DNA of 64,000 nt. It comes from Prunus persica (taxonomy: Eukaryota; Streptophyta; Magnoliopsida; Rosales; Rosaceae). A program made the translations under genes and the position numbers. The notes below the pieces were generated by a model. That model made no database searches. It worked only from the letters and a program-made list of their open reading frames with translations, and had not been told where the DNA came from. Shown piece by piece: positions 9,870 through 22,499 of this stretch. Location: positions 5,112,440 to 5,176,439 of the forward strand of contig NC_034011.1 of NCBI RefSeq assembly GCF_000346465.2, read 5' to 3'. Position 1 is the stretch's first letter, and each line of letters opens with the position of its first letter.

Positions 9870-10150
9870 TTATGAATTTCCGGAATATAAGGTTGCCACT
9901 CTCATTTTTGATCAAAAGAAAGCCCATGTTCATAAGCCTCCAATGCACAACAAACCCTAGTAAGAGGCCCATAACCCAAAACCCGAAACCAAACCAAATA
10001 CTTCAAACCGCTCCAAAAAAACGAAAAAATCAAACCACATGAAAATTCTTCTTCACCCTCTTTTCGGAAGAGGCAGGATCTTTCTAGAAGAACCAAGTAT
10101 CTCTCTAGAGATGTCTAGGACCGCTTGACCTCATACTCTCCCTTTATAAA
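9870..10150 (+). promoter_or_regulatory. HSP70 promoter with heat-shock-like elements and TATA box
   Basis: A TATA-like TTTATAAAA lies at 10143-10151. Upstream are two inverted heat-shock half-site pairs of the form TTC-nn-GAA, at 9878-9885 (TTCCGGAA) and 10082-10089 (TTCTAGAA). Full heat-shock elements normally have three or more units, and only two adjoining units are visible at each site. The regulatory role is inferred from position and gene type. Confidence 0.45.
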
Positions 10151-10389
10151 ACCCAACACTAATTCCCACACCAAAATATTTTCCTATTATAAAAAAAAAA
10201 TCGAAAATTATAAAAGGCGAAAATTCTACAAAGCCCTTAGGTCTCTTTGTTAAGTACCCTCGTCTGCTCGCAACCTCCTCTGTTTGTTCATAAACTCGTT
10301 TCGTAGAGACTTCCAGAAACCCCAAAAGCCCTCTCTCTCTCTGTCCCTTGCTCATCGCGGCCTCAGACTCTCTGTGGATTGTTTTCTAG

Positions 10390-11103
10390 GTACGGTCTCC
10401 AAAACCCTAGCTTTTGCATCAGATCAGATCTCTCTTTCTGAAAATGCTTTTAGATCTGTTAGATTCTGTTTCTCGATTTGAACATTCTACTGGGTTTTTC
10501 CTTGGTCGATGCTGTAGGGTTGTAGTGCTTGCCTTTCTGCTTCGATTCAATTTTTTTTTTCTTACTCTGTTGTTTTTTGTGTTCTCTTTAGCTGGATTTT
10601 GGTCAGTATAACTAGACTACGTTGATTTGAATGATGCTGTAAATTCGTTAATTGTTCGGTTTGAATTTGGTTGTGTTATATACTTACGGTTGTGTATTTA
10701 ATTAGATGAAGGATTTATAGGTTCCTTGTGTTATTAATGTGGGATTGTATTTGCTATTGCGTTTGATTAACTTTAATGTCCAATGAAGATTACTATTATG
10801 TATGCTATGTAGCTTAAGTGGGACATATTTTTTAGTCCAAAATTTGTGGAGAGGTATAATATCTCATCTTATTTTTGTTTCCTTTACCTGCTATGTTGTT
10901 GGTTTCTGATATTGTAATCACTGTGACGATTGTGATGCAAGTCATCCATGGAACTCGTTATAATTTCTTTATTTTTATGATTGAATGGTAGATTTCTGTC
11001 AGTCTGCTTTGGCTGAGCTGTTTACTGATGTGGAAGCTGGTTGCATATAACTTGTTTGAAATTTCAGTTGTTCACTGAATGTGGTTTCTTAATTTTTCTC
11101 CAG
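10390..11103 (+). other. 5' UTR intron of the HSP70 gene
   Basis: A leader exon rich in CTCTCTCT ends TTTTCTAG/GTACGG at 10389. The acceptor TTTCTCCAG ends at 11103, 18 bases before the ATG. A leader intron is common in plant housekeeping genes. The boundaries are inferred from splice consensus. Confidence 0.65.
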
Positions 11104-11121
11104 ATTTAAGATTTTGCAAGG

Positions 11122-14100
11122 ATGAGCGTGGTTGGATTTGATTTTGGCAATGAGAGCTGCATTGTGGCCGTGGCCAGGCAGAGGGGTATTGACGTTGTGC
11201 TTAATGATGAATCCAAACGTGAAACTCCAGCCCTTGTTTGTTTTGGTGACAAGCAGCGGTTCATTGGGACAGCAGGAGCTGCTTCATCCTTGATGAACCC
11301 TAAGAACACAATTTCCCAGATTAAACGTTTAATTGGTCGGCAATTCTCCGATCCTGTTGTGCAGAGGGATATCAAGTCATTGCCTTTTGCTGTTACTGAA
11401 GGCCCTGATGGATACCCGTTGATTCATGCCCGATATTTGGGAGAATCAAGGACATTTACACCTACCCAAGTTCTTGGAATGCTATTCTCTGATCTGAAAA
11501 TCATAGCTGAGAAGAATCTTAATGCAGCTGTTGTTGATTGCTGTATTGGGATTCCAGTTTATTTCACTGATCTCCAAAGAAGAGCTGTTATGGATGCAGC
11601 AACAATTGCTGGCTTGCACCCTCTTCGCTTGTTCCATGAAACTACAGCGACTGCTTTGGCTTATGGTATTTACAAGACGGATTTACCAGAAAATGAACAA
11701 TTGAATGTTGCCTTCGTTGATATTGGACATGCTAGCATGCAAGTCTGCATTGCTGGTTTTAAGAAGGGGCAGTTGAAAATACTGGCTCATTCCTTTGACC
11801 AGTCTTTGGGCGGCAGGGATTTCGATGAAGTACTGTTCCACCACTTTGCGGCAAAATTCAAGGAAGAGTATAAGATCGATGTCTTTCAGAATGCAAGGGC
11901 CTGCCTTCGTCTTCGGGTTGCTTGTGAGAAGCTGAAGAAGATGCTTAGTGCAAATCCTGAGGCACCTTTGAATATAGAGTGTTTAATGGAAGAGAAAGAT
12001 GTCAGGGGATTTATTAAGCGTGATGAGTTTGAACAAATTAGTGTTCCTATTTTGGAACGTGTGAAGGGGCCTTTGGAGAAGGCTCTTCTTGATGCACAGC
12101 TTTCAATAGAGAATATTCATACAGTTGAGGTTGTTGGTTCAGGCTCTCGTGTTCCTGCTATAATCAAGATTTTGACAGATTTCTTCAAAAAGGAGCCTAG
12201 GCGAACTATGAATGCAAGTGAGTGTGTTGCCAGGGGTTGTGCTCTGCAATGCGCAATTCTTAGTCCGACATTCAAAGTCAGAGAGTTTCAGGTGAGTTAA
12301 ACTCATGCGTTGTAAAAATCTTTGTGTTTGTTTCCATTAGTTGAACTAATCTCTATATTTAATTAATGTGTTACCTATGTTTGCCTTGCTGATTTATTTT
12401 TAATTAATGTTACTCCATTTAATTTAAAGGTGAACGAGAGCTTCCCATGTTCAATTGCTTTGTCCTGGAAAGGTTCTGGTCCAGACACCCAGAATGGAGC
12501 AGTTGATAATAACCAAAGTACTATTGTTTTCCCCAAGGGAAATCCTATTCCAAGTATCAAGGCTCTTACATTCTACAGATCGGGCACGTTTTCAGTTGAT
12601 GTACAGTATGCTGATGTTTCTGATTTGCAAGCACCTGCAAAAATCAGTACATACACGGTGAGTGGATCTTAAAACTTGCATGCTCTAATTTGTCTCAAGG
12701 CTAGTAGGTTATCTGCCAGATTTTTTATTGACATTTACACTTTATATGTGCAGATTGGTCCTTTCCAGTCTACTAAAGGTGAGCGGGCAAAACTGAAGGT
12801 CAAAGCTCGGCTGAATCTGCATGGGATTGTGTCTATAGACTCAGCAACTGTAAGTTTGTTAAAAGCATCTTGTGCTTCTAGCATTCACTGGTTGAGTATC
12901 TTCTTTTAAGTCCATTTGTTTTTTCTTGACATGTGCTTTAGCTCTTGGAAGAAGAAGAAATTGAGGTTCCTGTCACAAAAGAGCAACCAAAGGAGGCCGC
13001 TAAGATGGAGACTGATGAGGCCCCTAGTGATGCGGCTCCCCCAAGTACCAATGAGACTGATGTGAACATGCAAGATGCTAAGGCCACTGCGGATGCCTTG
13101 GATGCTGAAAATGGTGTTCCTGAGTCAGGAGACAAGCCTGTGCAGATGGAAACAGATACGAAGGTCAGTAATCTTCTCCTTCCGTCATATGTTGGTTCTC
13201 CTTCCGTCATATGTTGGTTAATCATGAGTTATTTGTTATTTCTCCTTGACTTCAGCTTCTGGGCAGGTAGGCAAATGGCCCTGTATATTGTGTGGACTAA
13301 GAAGGATGAAGGATTTAATGTTTTGTGAAATATTCAGAGTTTCCATCATGTTGAAATACATTTAAGTTTCCATGTTCTTTGAAATATTCAGAGTAGTTGT
13401 TGTACTTTTTAACATTTTTGTGATCGTTCTTTCCACATGCAATCTGCATTTTATGTGACCTACAGAGAAGTCATAGATTGTGCGTGTCAAATCCTACCTG
13501 TAATTACAAACAGTCTTCCTGTTTTTTTTTTTTTAATGTTATTAGTGGTTTATTTAGTTTTATTTCAGTGGTTGGCTGCATTGTTGATGTTTTTATGCCA
13601 TGCAGGCTGATGCTCCTAAGAGAAAGGTAAAGAAAACAAACATTCCTGTTGTAGAGTTGGTTTATGGAGGGATGCCTCCATCAGATGTGCAAAAGGCAAT
13701 AGAGAAGGAGTTTGAGATGGCCTTACAAGACCGTGTTATGGAAGAAACAAAAGACAAGAAAAATGCTGTTGAGGCATATGTCTATGACATGAGAAACAAG
13801 GTAGTCGGCTTCTTCTATGTTCATGGCATGTTTTGTGGTTTTTCTTTTCTTTTCTTGTTCATATACTGACTCTAAATTTTCTTTTGGGTCTCCAGCTCAA
13901 TGACAAATATCAGGAATTTGTCACCGAACCAGAGAGGGAAGCGTTTATTGCTAGACTTCAGGAGGTGGAGGACTGGCTATATGAAGATGGTGAAGATGAA
14001 ACCAAAGGAGTTTACATTGCCAAGCTTGAGGAGCTGAAGAAGGTTAGGATTGTTTTTTTTTTCCTAATGATTTTTTGTGCCCTTCTCTGTTTGGTTTTGT

Positions 14101-15012
14101 CTAATTTGTTAAAAAGAGGGCAACAATCTTAAAGTATTATATTCGACTGGTTTTGATTGTTTGAGATTGATGGTGATTTATCAAATTTCAGCAAGGTGAC
14201 CCCATTGAAGAGCGATACAAGGAGCACACAGAGAGGGGTACTGTGATCGATCAACTTGGTTACTGTATTAATAGTTACAGAGAAGCTGCAATGTCGACTG
14301 ATGCAAAATTTGAACACATTGATATTTCTGATAAACAGAAGGTAATGGACTCGTTGAGCTCTTCCCCATCCCCCAATCTCTTCCCATCCACCAATATCTT
14401 CCATTCCAACTCGTGTTTTTTGTGTGACATAGGTCTTAAATGAGTGTGTTGAAGCTGAGGCCTGGTTAAGAGAGAAAAAACAGCAACAGGATTCGCTCCC
14501 AAAATATGCCAACCCAGTACTCTTGTCTGCTGATGTGAGACGGAAGGCTGAAGCACTTGACAGGTATTGTTTCTGCATTCATGAATTTTTTTTCTTTTGC
14601 TAGTGTTCTTAAACTGGTTGGCTTGCATCATTGCTTAGCTTATTTATAGTCTTTTGGAACCTTCCTGTAGAAGTGCCAAAGTCGTTTTCTAAGAATTTGG
14701 TTGTTTGTCTCTAGTCAATTGTCTTTTGGCCCAGTGATATCTGACTTGGTAGTTATCTTTTCCCAATTTATTTGCATGGACAGGTTCTGTAGACCGATAA
14801 TGACGAAACCAAAACCAGCACCAGCCAAGCCAGCAGCTCCTGAAACTCCAACCCCACCTCCTCAGGGAAATGAGCACCAGCCTCAGGGCGGGGATGCAAA
14901 TGCCAATGCCGGCAGCAATGAGAACCCTGCCGATGGCAGCAATGAGGTTCCACAAGCTTCTGAAGAACCAATGGAAACCGACAAGCCAGAAGCACCCCAA
15001 AGTTCTGCGTAA
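11122..15012 (+). CDS. HSP70-15: Hsp110/SSE-type heat shock 70 kDa protein (HSP70-14/15 class)
   Basis: Nine coding exons join in frame to 855 residues: 11122-12291, 12430-12657, 12754-12849, 12942-13163, 13606-13800, 13896-14042, 14192-14341, 14433-14563 and 14784-15012. All introns are GT-AG. Residues 1-390 are the actin-like ATPase, starting VGFDFGNESCIVAVARQRG with a conserved HETTATALAYGIY and a GGRDFD phosphate loop region. A beta-sandwich domain follows. The exon at 12942-13163 is a long acidic, Glu/Asp-rich insertion, the hallmark of Hsp110 proteins compared with normal Hsp70. A helical lid domain comes next. The tail is Pro/Ala-rich and ends PEAPQSSA, with no EEVD. Family members act as cytosolic nucleotide-exchange factors and holdases for Hsp70. 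The Arabidopsis relatives are close to this length. The start is the first ATG after the leader intron. Confidence 0.95.
13171..13217. repeat. 21-bp tandem duplication in an HSP70 intron
   Basis: TTCTCCTTCCGTCATATGTT occurs twice in a row just after the donor of the 12942-13163 exon. It lies in the intron and should not affect the protein. Confidence 0.7.
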
Positions 15013-15220
15013 TTGTGTAGAGTAATTTGCCTTTCTATGGTTTTTGGGGCAGGATTTGATTCCTAAGCGTAAAAACATATTCATTTGAGCCTTGCACACA
15101 ATTTGGACTGAGAGAGGGGGGAAGAGGCCCGCGCTGTGTTTAATGATATACTTTTCTACGAGTCTGTAAAGCCTTTTCTGTGCTTGTGGTCTGTCAGTTT
15201 TAATTAATTATTGTTACATT
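15013..15220 (+). other. HSP70 3' UTR
   Basis: The stop at 15010-15012 is followed by a T-rich trailer with AATGATATACT and TTTAATTAATTATTG stretches suitable as plant polyadenylation signals. The end point is only approximate. Confidence 0.4.
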
Positions 15221-15522
15221 TGGTCTCTAGAATTCCGGATTTTTTTTATAATGGTTTTCAAGAGAAATGTACCCTTGGTTTCATTTCACTGCTCTTTATG
15301 TAGGGAAATGAGACTAATATTTTCCTTTCAAGTCGTCTTCACGTTGGCCATTGTTGCTACTCTTTCTTCATGTTTTAAATCTATCTCCAAAATTTCATTA
15401 ATTTACAAGGTTGCTCGATTTTGTTTCCGAGTTTCTCATGTATGTGTTCAGGCTTTAGGGTTGATGGTATATGTTGTTGACATAGGGTCATTTGCATCAG
15501 GGTCGTCTTTGGCGCAAGACTT

Positions 15523-15614
15523 ATGCTTTAGAGCATCTCTAATGGAGATGTAAAGTCACTTAAGACTCATGCTTTAGAGCATCTCTAATGGAGATGTAAA
15601 GTCACTTTTACATT
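15523..15614. repeat. 46-bp direct duplication of a MITE-like end
   Basis: ATGCTTTAGAGCATCTCTAA followed by TGGAGATGTAAAGTCACTT occurs at 15523 and again at 15569. AGAGCATCTC(C/T)AATGG is a common terminal motif of plant hAT- or Harbinger-like MITEs. The matching opposite end is not evident, so this is a truncated or locally duplicated end. Confidence 0.6.
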
Positions 15615-15659
15615 CTCCGTTTATGTAATGTATTTTTACTTGGAGGGGGAGAATGTAAA

Positions 15660-16900
15660 TTTTGGATTTGATATATGATTAGTTCCATATGTTACTCGAA
15701 AACACAACAAAGAAAAAGATTAGTTCCATGTTAAAGATGAACAAATTCTTCTCATTGTATAAAAGGAAAATGGTACGATTAGGATAACAAATAGAAAGAT
15801 AAAACGACTGACCGAAAACCGAAAACAAACTTGTCTTCTTTCCTTTGCTTACATGAAATGAGTATTGGTAGTATTTTGTACATCCTACGTGTTATACACG
15901 TGGGTATTTGAATTGTTCCGATTCATGAAGATCAAGAATTAGATTGATTGGCGGAGTAGGTGATTCCTATCTCGGATTTCCATATCTAGTATTTCTCTCT
16001 CCTATTTAAAGTGGTCTTGAGAATTGACATTTCTCTATTTCCACACTATTCCGATCATCTCACAATTTTTACACAAAAGTTTATATAACTTGTATTGATA
16101 TTAATAGAAATCTTAAAATAAATCATACAAAAGGATTCATGGGACACATACTAAGATATGGAAACTGAGGTAATTTCTTTTGCGTATGGTACCAGCTTAG
16201 ACAGTTGCCTATCAACTACCCCTTGGTATAGCGGTATTCTCTTCCTAATACGAAAAGACATTTCAAGTCCAAATTTCTCACCTCATGGATAAAGAAAAAA
16301 AAAAGAGAAGACAAGTTAGTAAAAAGGTTTCTTGTGTTTGATTCTAAGTCATATATATATATTTTTTATTACAAACAATATTAGGGGAGAGTAGAATTGA
16401 ACCTAAGACCACGGATGCAGGAGTAAATGTTCTTATAAAATTGATGGTGCTACAAATCCCTTGCCTAAGTCGGACTCTTTGTTGTCGGTGTTAAGCGTGT
16501 TTGTCATAAATGAATTGGTCCACCAAATCCCTCAATTTTGTATCATGTTCAAATAATGTCTTTTATTCTACGAAAATTGACTTACATATTCATTATGGCA
16601 CACAAACCTTAGTCAAAAGTACTCACCTTACAAATACTCAATTTCGAACGTGAAAGTACCAAATTATCCTCCATACAAGGCAAGCCACATTGGAGAAGGG
16701 GTTGATCAATCACAAGCTCGTGGGATCAGCTACTTCGCGCACAAAATTAAACACTACAGTTTCTAAAGCTTCTCACTTCACTTATAAGTAGACAGCGGCA
16801 TCGGCAACGACAGTTGTTGGCAGGGACTTCTTCTCTTCTCTGTTTTCCCTCTTCCCTATCTCCTTTCTTCTCCTTATTGAAACGACAACGACGAACTGAC
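15660..16900. other. intergenic, HSP70 to PPR
   Basis: There is no gene or RNA gene here that I can support. A short stretch at about 16360-16440 (ATTGAACCTAAGACCAC) looks like the edge sequence of a dispersed repeat. The last 150 bp hold the CT-rich leader of the PPR gene (TTCTCTTCTCTGTTTTCCCT near 16830). Confidence 0.5.
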
Positions 16901-17049
16901 TAGGAACAATGTTGGGGTATGCTTTTGCCGTATCATTTTCATTTGAAGGCCAAAATCAATTCGTCATACTGTTTTAGCAATTAGCATGAGTGGAATTTGC
17001 CCGCCCGAGGTGTAAATTTATGTGCAAATTCCCATTACTTATGGCAAAA

Positions 17050-19205
17050 ATGGTTGCCAAATCGTTTGCTTTAAAGCGATCAATATCAACCTATCCTCAT
17101 CTCTCTGAGAGACTTAATCAAACAGGTAAGCCGCATTATTCTTTGTATCAATTTCAGCTTAAATATGTGAAGCATTTGTTTCCAATTAAATTTCTGCAAT
17201 TGGGTTTTCTTTGACTGTTTTGTTTTTGATTTGGTTGGCAAGGTTATGCTGTACTTTTTAACAACTTGTATCTCTGTATTAGCATGGTTTTGATTGAATA
17301 TACCGACATTTCTTCTATATTAACCTGTTGTTATGTTGTGGCTTAGCAGAAAATGAGATAGTTAAAATGTTCCGGTTTCCCCGTGCTTCTGGAGAAGTGC
17401 AAAACTTTCCCATGAGTAGGAATATGTCAAGGAAGGACCCTTCAGTTAGGATGTTGGATGAGAGGTTCACAAAGATTTTGAAAATTTTCAAATGGGGACC
17501 TGATGCAGAAAAGGCCCTGGAAGTGCTGAAGTTGAGAGTGGATCATCGATTGGTTCTCGCGGTTCTCAAGATTGATGTTGACGTCAATGTTAAGATTCAG
17601 TTTTTCAAGTGGGCTGGGAAGAGAAGGAATTTCGAACACGATTCAACCACATACATGGTGCTGATCCGTTGCTTGGATGAGGCTGGTGTTGTTGGTGAAA
17701 TGTGGAAAACCATCCAAGAAATGATTCGGAGTACATGTGTTATTGAGCCAGCTGAATTATCTGAAATCATAAGAATCTTAGGCAGGGCTAAGATGGTAAA
17801 CAAGGCACTATCTGTCTTCTACCAGATCAAAGGCCACAAGTGCAAACCAACAGCAAACACTTACAACTCCATGATCTTAATGCTGATGCAAGAAGGTCAT
17901 CATGACAAGGTCCATGAGCTCTATAATGAGATGTGTAATGAGGTTAACTGTCTCCCAGACACAGTTACATACAGTGCACTAATATCGGCATTTGGGAAAT
18001 TGGGTCGTGATGATTCTGCCATTAGGTTGTTTGATGAAATGAAGGATAATGGTTTGCATCCAACTGCAAAGATTTATACTACCCTGTTGGCAATCTTTTT
18101 CAAGTTGGGAAAAGTTGAGAAAGCTTTAAGCCTGGCCCAGGAGATGAGAGAGAAGGGGTGTCCGCCTACTGTGTTTACCTACACTGAATTGATAAAGGGG
18201 CTTGGCAAAGCTGGTAGGGTTGAAGATGCTTGTGTTATATACAAAAACCTTCTGAGGGAGGGTTGTAATCCTGATGTCGTGCTCATTAACAATTTGATAA
18301 ACATTTTGGGAAAGGAAGGTCGTATAGAAGATGCTATTAAGCTTTTCAACGAGATGGTTTCTTTGCGTTGCACACCTAATGTGGTGACATACAACACTAT
18401 AATTAAAGCTTTATTTGAATCCAAAGCTCCAGCTTCTGAAGCTGCTTCATGGTTTGAGAAGATGAAAGTTAATGGCATTGTTCCCAGCTCATTTACCTAT
18501 TCAATTCTTATTGATGGTTTTTGCAAAACAAATAGAGTTGAGAAAGCTCTGCTGCTTCTTGAGGAGATGGATGAAAAGGGGTTTCCTCCTTGTCCAGCTG
18601 CCTATTGCAGCCTGATCAACAGTCTTGGAAAAGCAAAGCGGTATGAAGCTGCAAATGAGTTATTTCAAGAATTGAAAGAGAACTGCGGGCGTTCAAGTGC
18701 TAGGGTATATGCTGTGATGATTAAACATTTTGGGAAATGCGGACGTCTCGATGAAGCTTTGGATCTTTTTAATGAGATGAAGAAACTCGGATGCACTCCA
18801 GATGTGTATGCTTATAATGCGCTCATGTCAGGAATGGTGAGGGCTGGCATGATAGATGAAGCACATTCCTTGCTTAAAGTAATGGAAGAAAATGGTTGCA
18901 TTCCAGACCTAAACTCACAAAATATCATTTTAAATGGCTTGGCCAGGACAGGTGGACCAAATCGGGCTTTGGAAATGTTTTCCAAGATGAAGCATTCTAA
19001 GATTCAACCAGATGCAGTTTCTTATAACACTGTTCTTGGTTGTCTCAGCCGAGCTGGTATGCTTGAGGAGGCTGCAAAGCTGATGAAAGAGATGGATTCA
19101 AAAGGTTTTCATTATGATCTCATCACTTACTCATCAATACTTGAGGCGGTTGGCAAGGTTGACGATGTTCGCAAGACTTCCTCAGAGGGATATGGTATGA
19201 GATAG
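17050..19205 (+). CDS. P-type pentatricopeptide repeat protein (At3g16010-like)
   Basis: Two coding exons, 17050-17125 and 17350-19205, join in frame to 643 residues. The start at 17050 gives MVAKSFALKRSISTYPHLSE, which lines up with the start of the Arabidopsis relative; ATGs at 17020 and 17041 are in frame but less conserved. The first ~25 residues are basic and hydroxylated, as in a mitochondrial presequence. From about residue 120 the protein is a run of about 13 35-residue PPR units (for example TYNSMILMLMQEGHHDKVHE and FTYSILIDGFCKTNRVEKAL). There is no E, DYW or SMR domain. P-type PPRs bind organelle RNA for stabilisation, splicing or translation; the target of this one is not readable. 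An alternative splice may change the last residues (see findings). Confidence 0.93.
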
Positions 19206-19639
19206 TTTCTCTTCTTTTACTTACACTATATTCCCAGGGTTAAGGACTGTTTCTGATTAAGATGATTGAAGACCTGCTAATAAGAAGAAAAACAAAAAAT
19301 GAACTTGTGAAAGTATGCAATATCAGTTGATACCACATGCATAATTATCAGTTACGATGTATGGGCTAATGTTTTGAGCTGTTCATATGACAATGTTTTT
19401 CTTAATTGCATGTGGGCTATGTGATTGATACACACTATGTCCTAGTAATCAAATTTTTAGTATAGCTGTTATAAACCGTCTGCTGTATACTTAACTCACT
19501 CATGAAATGCTGATTCTTCTGCAGGTTATACGCCCTATTAAGCGCCAGCGGCACAGCCATATATCCTACAAATTTCAAGTATCTTCCAGTTGGAATTTGC
19601 TGGAAGAAAAGAAAAAGAAAAACACTAATAACCACTTAT

Positions 19640-20500
19640 CATTATAAAGAGAGTGGATTGTAGAAAACCCAATTCAAATGTTACCTTTGTAAATACGATT
19701 TGAATGAGGGTAGCTCGTCGGCTACACAATCCGCACTGCCTCATGTATTGTAACTTAAGCAGGAGATGGACAAATTTAGTGCTGAAATGCAGTAGCTGTT
19801 AATTGTAGTAATATGAAAGAATGTTATGAACTCATGTTCATTCACCGCCTATATTTGTGAGGCATAATTGATCCTGATGCGTTTCATTGTACCCAATTGG
19901 AAATTTGATTATCAGTGACTTATAACCATACATTCCACCACATGAATTCTAAATGTTGTTTCACTCTTTATTTTTCAAATGCACTAGATTTCACAAGTCC
20001 CATGGGTACACTGCGGATGCAGCACCCCAATCTGGAGGCTTGCAGCATTAATGTTCATGTCCTTTTAAGCAATATTATGGGTGGATAAGTTTGTAATTGT
20101 CATTTCCTTTTACATGATGGTTGAGAACTCAGGGATGAGTTTAAACTAGGTTCTGCATTTTGTAACAAAAACAAAACAAACAAAACTCATGCAGCAAGGT
20201 ATACGGATCTGCCAAAAAACTTAAAATACATATATTGTCGCATCTTCATGATTTTCAGCTCAAAATGCTGGCAGAGACAATCAAAATTGAAAACAGACCA
20301 CTAGCAAACAAGTGGATACATATAAGACCATCAACATGGAACAAAAGGGAACAGAACTAGGCAATACAATAGTAATTCGAATTTTCATATTTCTAATACC
20401 ATATCTGCTACAACATCAACAACTTATTTCCATAAAAGAAATTAAAAGGGATAAAGGCCCCAATTGTTACAACAACAGCTAGCAGTTAACATAACTAGTT
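19640..20500. other. 3' flanks of convergent PPR and trihelix genes
   Basis: The two genes converge here. The sequence holds a likely PPR 3' UTR up to about 19900 and the trihelix 3' UTR near 20340-20520. I see no third gene. Confidence 0.5.
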
Positions 20501-20523
20501 GACATTATAGATAGATACTCATA

Positions 20524-21720
20524 TCACCCACTAGCATTTTCGGCTGAGATATCATTCTCCTCGTCATCACCCTGCTGTATTTTTGCAATCTCTGCCTGCG
20601 CTCTCTCCATAATCTGCCTTTTCTGCATTTCCAAGTCCCTGTGGAAATCCATCCTCATCTTCTCTAGTTCTACCATCTGCTGCCTTTTACTAGTTTCAAT
20701 CTTCTCATATATGTCACTGAATTTCTGAATAGAATCAGCAAGCAATCTAAAGGAACACCGATCATCATTGTCCCTTCCGTACCTTCTCTTCTTGGGTGGT
20801 AGCCCATCTGAATCATCATCCACTCCCTCAGCAGATTCTGAATTTCCTGGACTATCCCTCATCTCATCCAACCCATTTGCACGGTTCAAATACACTCTAG
20901 GGTTCATGAAAACATACTCCCCAGAGTCCAAACCACAAGAGAGGCCAGATTGCTGTTGTGGCGATGACATTAACATATCCATCTTCTTGAAATAAACCCA
21001 CTTGCTAGTAGCACCACCAGTCTCTGCGAATTTGAGCCTCTCCTTTTTGTACTTCTTCTTCAAGGTATCCAACCGATTGCGACATTGTGTGTCTGTCCTT
21101 TCAATCTTTGACACCTCTGAAACCTTCTCCGCTACCTCTTGCCACTCCTCAGAGCGAAGACTCTTTTTTCCACGTTGAAGAAACCGATCACCCCAAGCAT
21201 CTAGTAACACAAATGTCTCATGCTCGGTCCAATCGGTAAGCGAATTCCGGCCACCAATTGATTGTCTTGGAGCAGAGGGTGCAGCAGCTGGAGGAGCTGG
21301 TAGACGAGGAGCAAATTCATAACTTGAGATCAAATTCTTCAACTTCCGCTTCTTTGGGTGCTTTTTTAAATCAGCATCATCAATCATTCTATTATAAACT
21401 TTGCTCTTATTATCATCTTCATCCTCCTCATCCTCCTCATCATCACCATCATCTTCGTCATCATCATCATCGTCAACATCTTTGTGAACAGAAGGATAAC
21501 CATTTTGACCATTGTTGTCTTCTTCTTCCTCACCCAACTCTTCATCCTCTTCATCCTCATCGTCCTCTTCATCATCAACATAGTGACTGCCAACTGGCCT
21601 AGAATATGGACCACTACGAACAGGAAGGTTTCTGCCTTTGGAGAAGAACCATAACCCTGCTGGTGATTCACACCATATGGGTTTGGAGGATACCTTTGCA
21701 TCATCTTCGGTGTCATCCAT
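20524..21720 (-). CDS. trihelix transcription factor, SIP1/ASIL clade
   Basis: A single uninterrupted coding exon gives 398 residues from the ATG at 21720; the in-frame codon 9 bases upstream is GTG, so it is not the start. Residues about 47-104 are almost purely acidic. A basic patch (KKHPKKRKLKN) follows at about 119-129, a likely nuclear signal. The trihelix (Myb/SANT-like) domain spans about 161-252, beginning SLTDWTEHETFVLLDAWGDR and ending SKWVYFKKMDMLM. A second basic cluster PPKKRRYGR comes later. A coiled-coil tail (METSK-type heptads, about 335-385) resembles the dimerising tail of this clade. Such proteins bind GT-type elements and often act with chromatin repressors. The exact Arabidopsis orthologue was not settled. 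Confidence 0.9.
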   Translation of the reverse strand: MDDTEDDAKVSSKPIWCESPAGLWFFSKGRNLPVRSGPYSRPVGSHYVDDEEDDEDEEDEELGEEEEDNNGQNGYPSVHKDVDDDDDDEDDGDDEEDEEDEDDNKSKVYNRMIDDADLKKHPKKRKLKNLISSYEFAPRLPAPPAAAPSAPRQSIGGRNSLTDWTEHETFVLLDAWGDRFLQRGKKSLRSEEWQEVAEKVSEVSKIERTDTQCRNRLDTLKKKYKKERLKFAETGGATSKWVYFKKMDMLMSSPQQQSGLSCGLDSGEYVFMNPRVYLNRANGLDEMRDSPGNSESAEGVDDDSDGLPPKKRRYGRDNDDRCSFRLLADSIQKFSDIYEKIETSKRQQMVELEKMRMDFHRDLEMQKRQIMERAQAEIAKIQQGDDEENDISAENASG

Positions 21721-21732
21721 TTTCAACACGAC

Positions 21733-22450
21733 TCAAGATTAACAACAACAAAACCACCACAAATAAGAAACACCAGTAAGACCCTACTTGCTAGTTCCAA
21801 ACCACCAGTTTCTCCGTTTCAATAGGGCTAAACTCCAAAAAAATCCATACCATTATCCTTTTTCAGCTAGCTTCTTATTCCAATCAACAACTTCTCCTTC
21901 TTCATATAACTAAAACCCCAAATCATCCAAGCTCATGAACCTTTGTTATCATCACCATCATCTACAAAAAATTACTTTTGAAAAAAGAAAAACTGAAACT
22001 AGCTCCAAAGTAGCATTTTGTTTTAGAAAATCACGAAAACATCAGAACCCCGATGAATATGTCTCTAAAAAGAAACCTATTTTTATGGTGAAAATCGTTG
22101 TCAGAGAATTCAATACCCTTAGGTCAATAGACTGGCAAGTAAACCCTAACAAAGTCACCAAATTTATCATTCTAAACTCATGAAAAGTAAAACAAAAACT
22201 AACCCACCATCCGTTTTCCAAAAATTTCCTAATTCTTAAGCTCAATTCAAACTCCAGCAGTTTCAAAATCGAGAAATGAAGCCCTTAACTCTTACCTCAA
22301 AGGACAAGTTTTTTACAGACTTGAAAGATCGAAACTTTTCTCAAAATTTCCTCAGTCGCAAGCCAAATTGAAGCTTCTGAAAGAGCTTCAACTCGAAATT
22401 TCCTCAAAGTTGAAATTAATTGTGTCTCCTTCCAGGAGAACTGAGATGGG
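21733..22450 (-). other. trihelix gene leader with probable 5' UTR intron
   Basis: On the minus strand a TTGAG/GTAAGA donor ends a leader exon at 22296. A plausible acceptor (AATCTTGAG) lies about 12 bases upstream of the ATG. The leader would begin near 22450 in a GA-rich tract. Boundaries are inferred. Confidence 0.5.
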
Positions 22451-22499
22451 AAAATAAAGACAAGAAGGCAGAGAGAGTAAAGAATTGGGGATAAAAGAG

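Noticed and set aside
14129..15099. Minus ORFs opposite the HSP70 3' exons
   Set aside because: They are frames opposite real exons of the HSP70 gene with no independent support.
21258..21716. His-rich plus and Met-rich minus ORFs near 21.4 kb
   Set aside because: They arise from the GAT/GAA acidic tract of the trihelix gene read in wrong frames.
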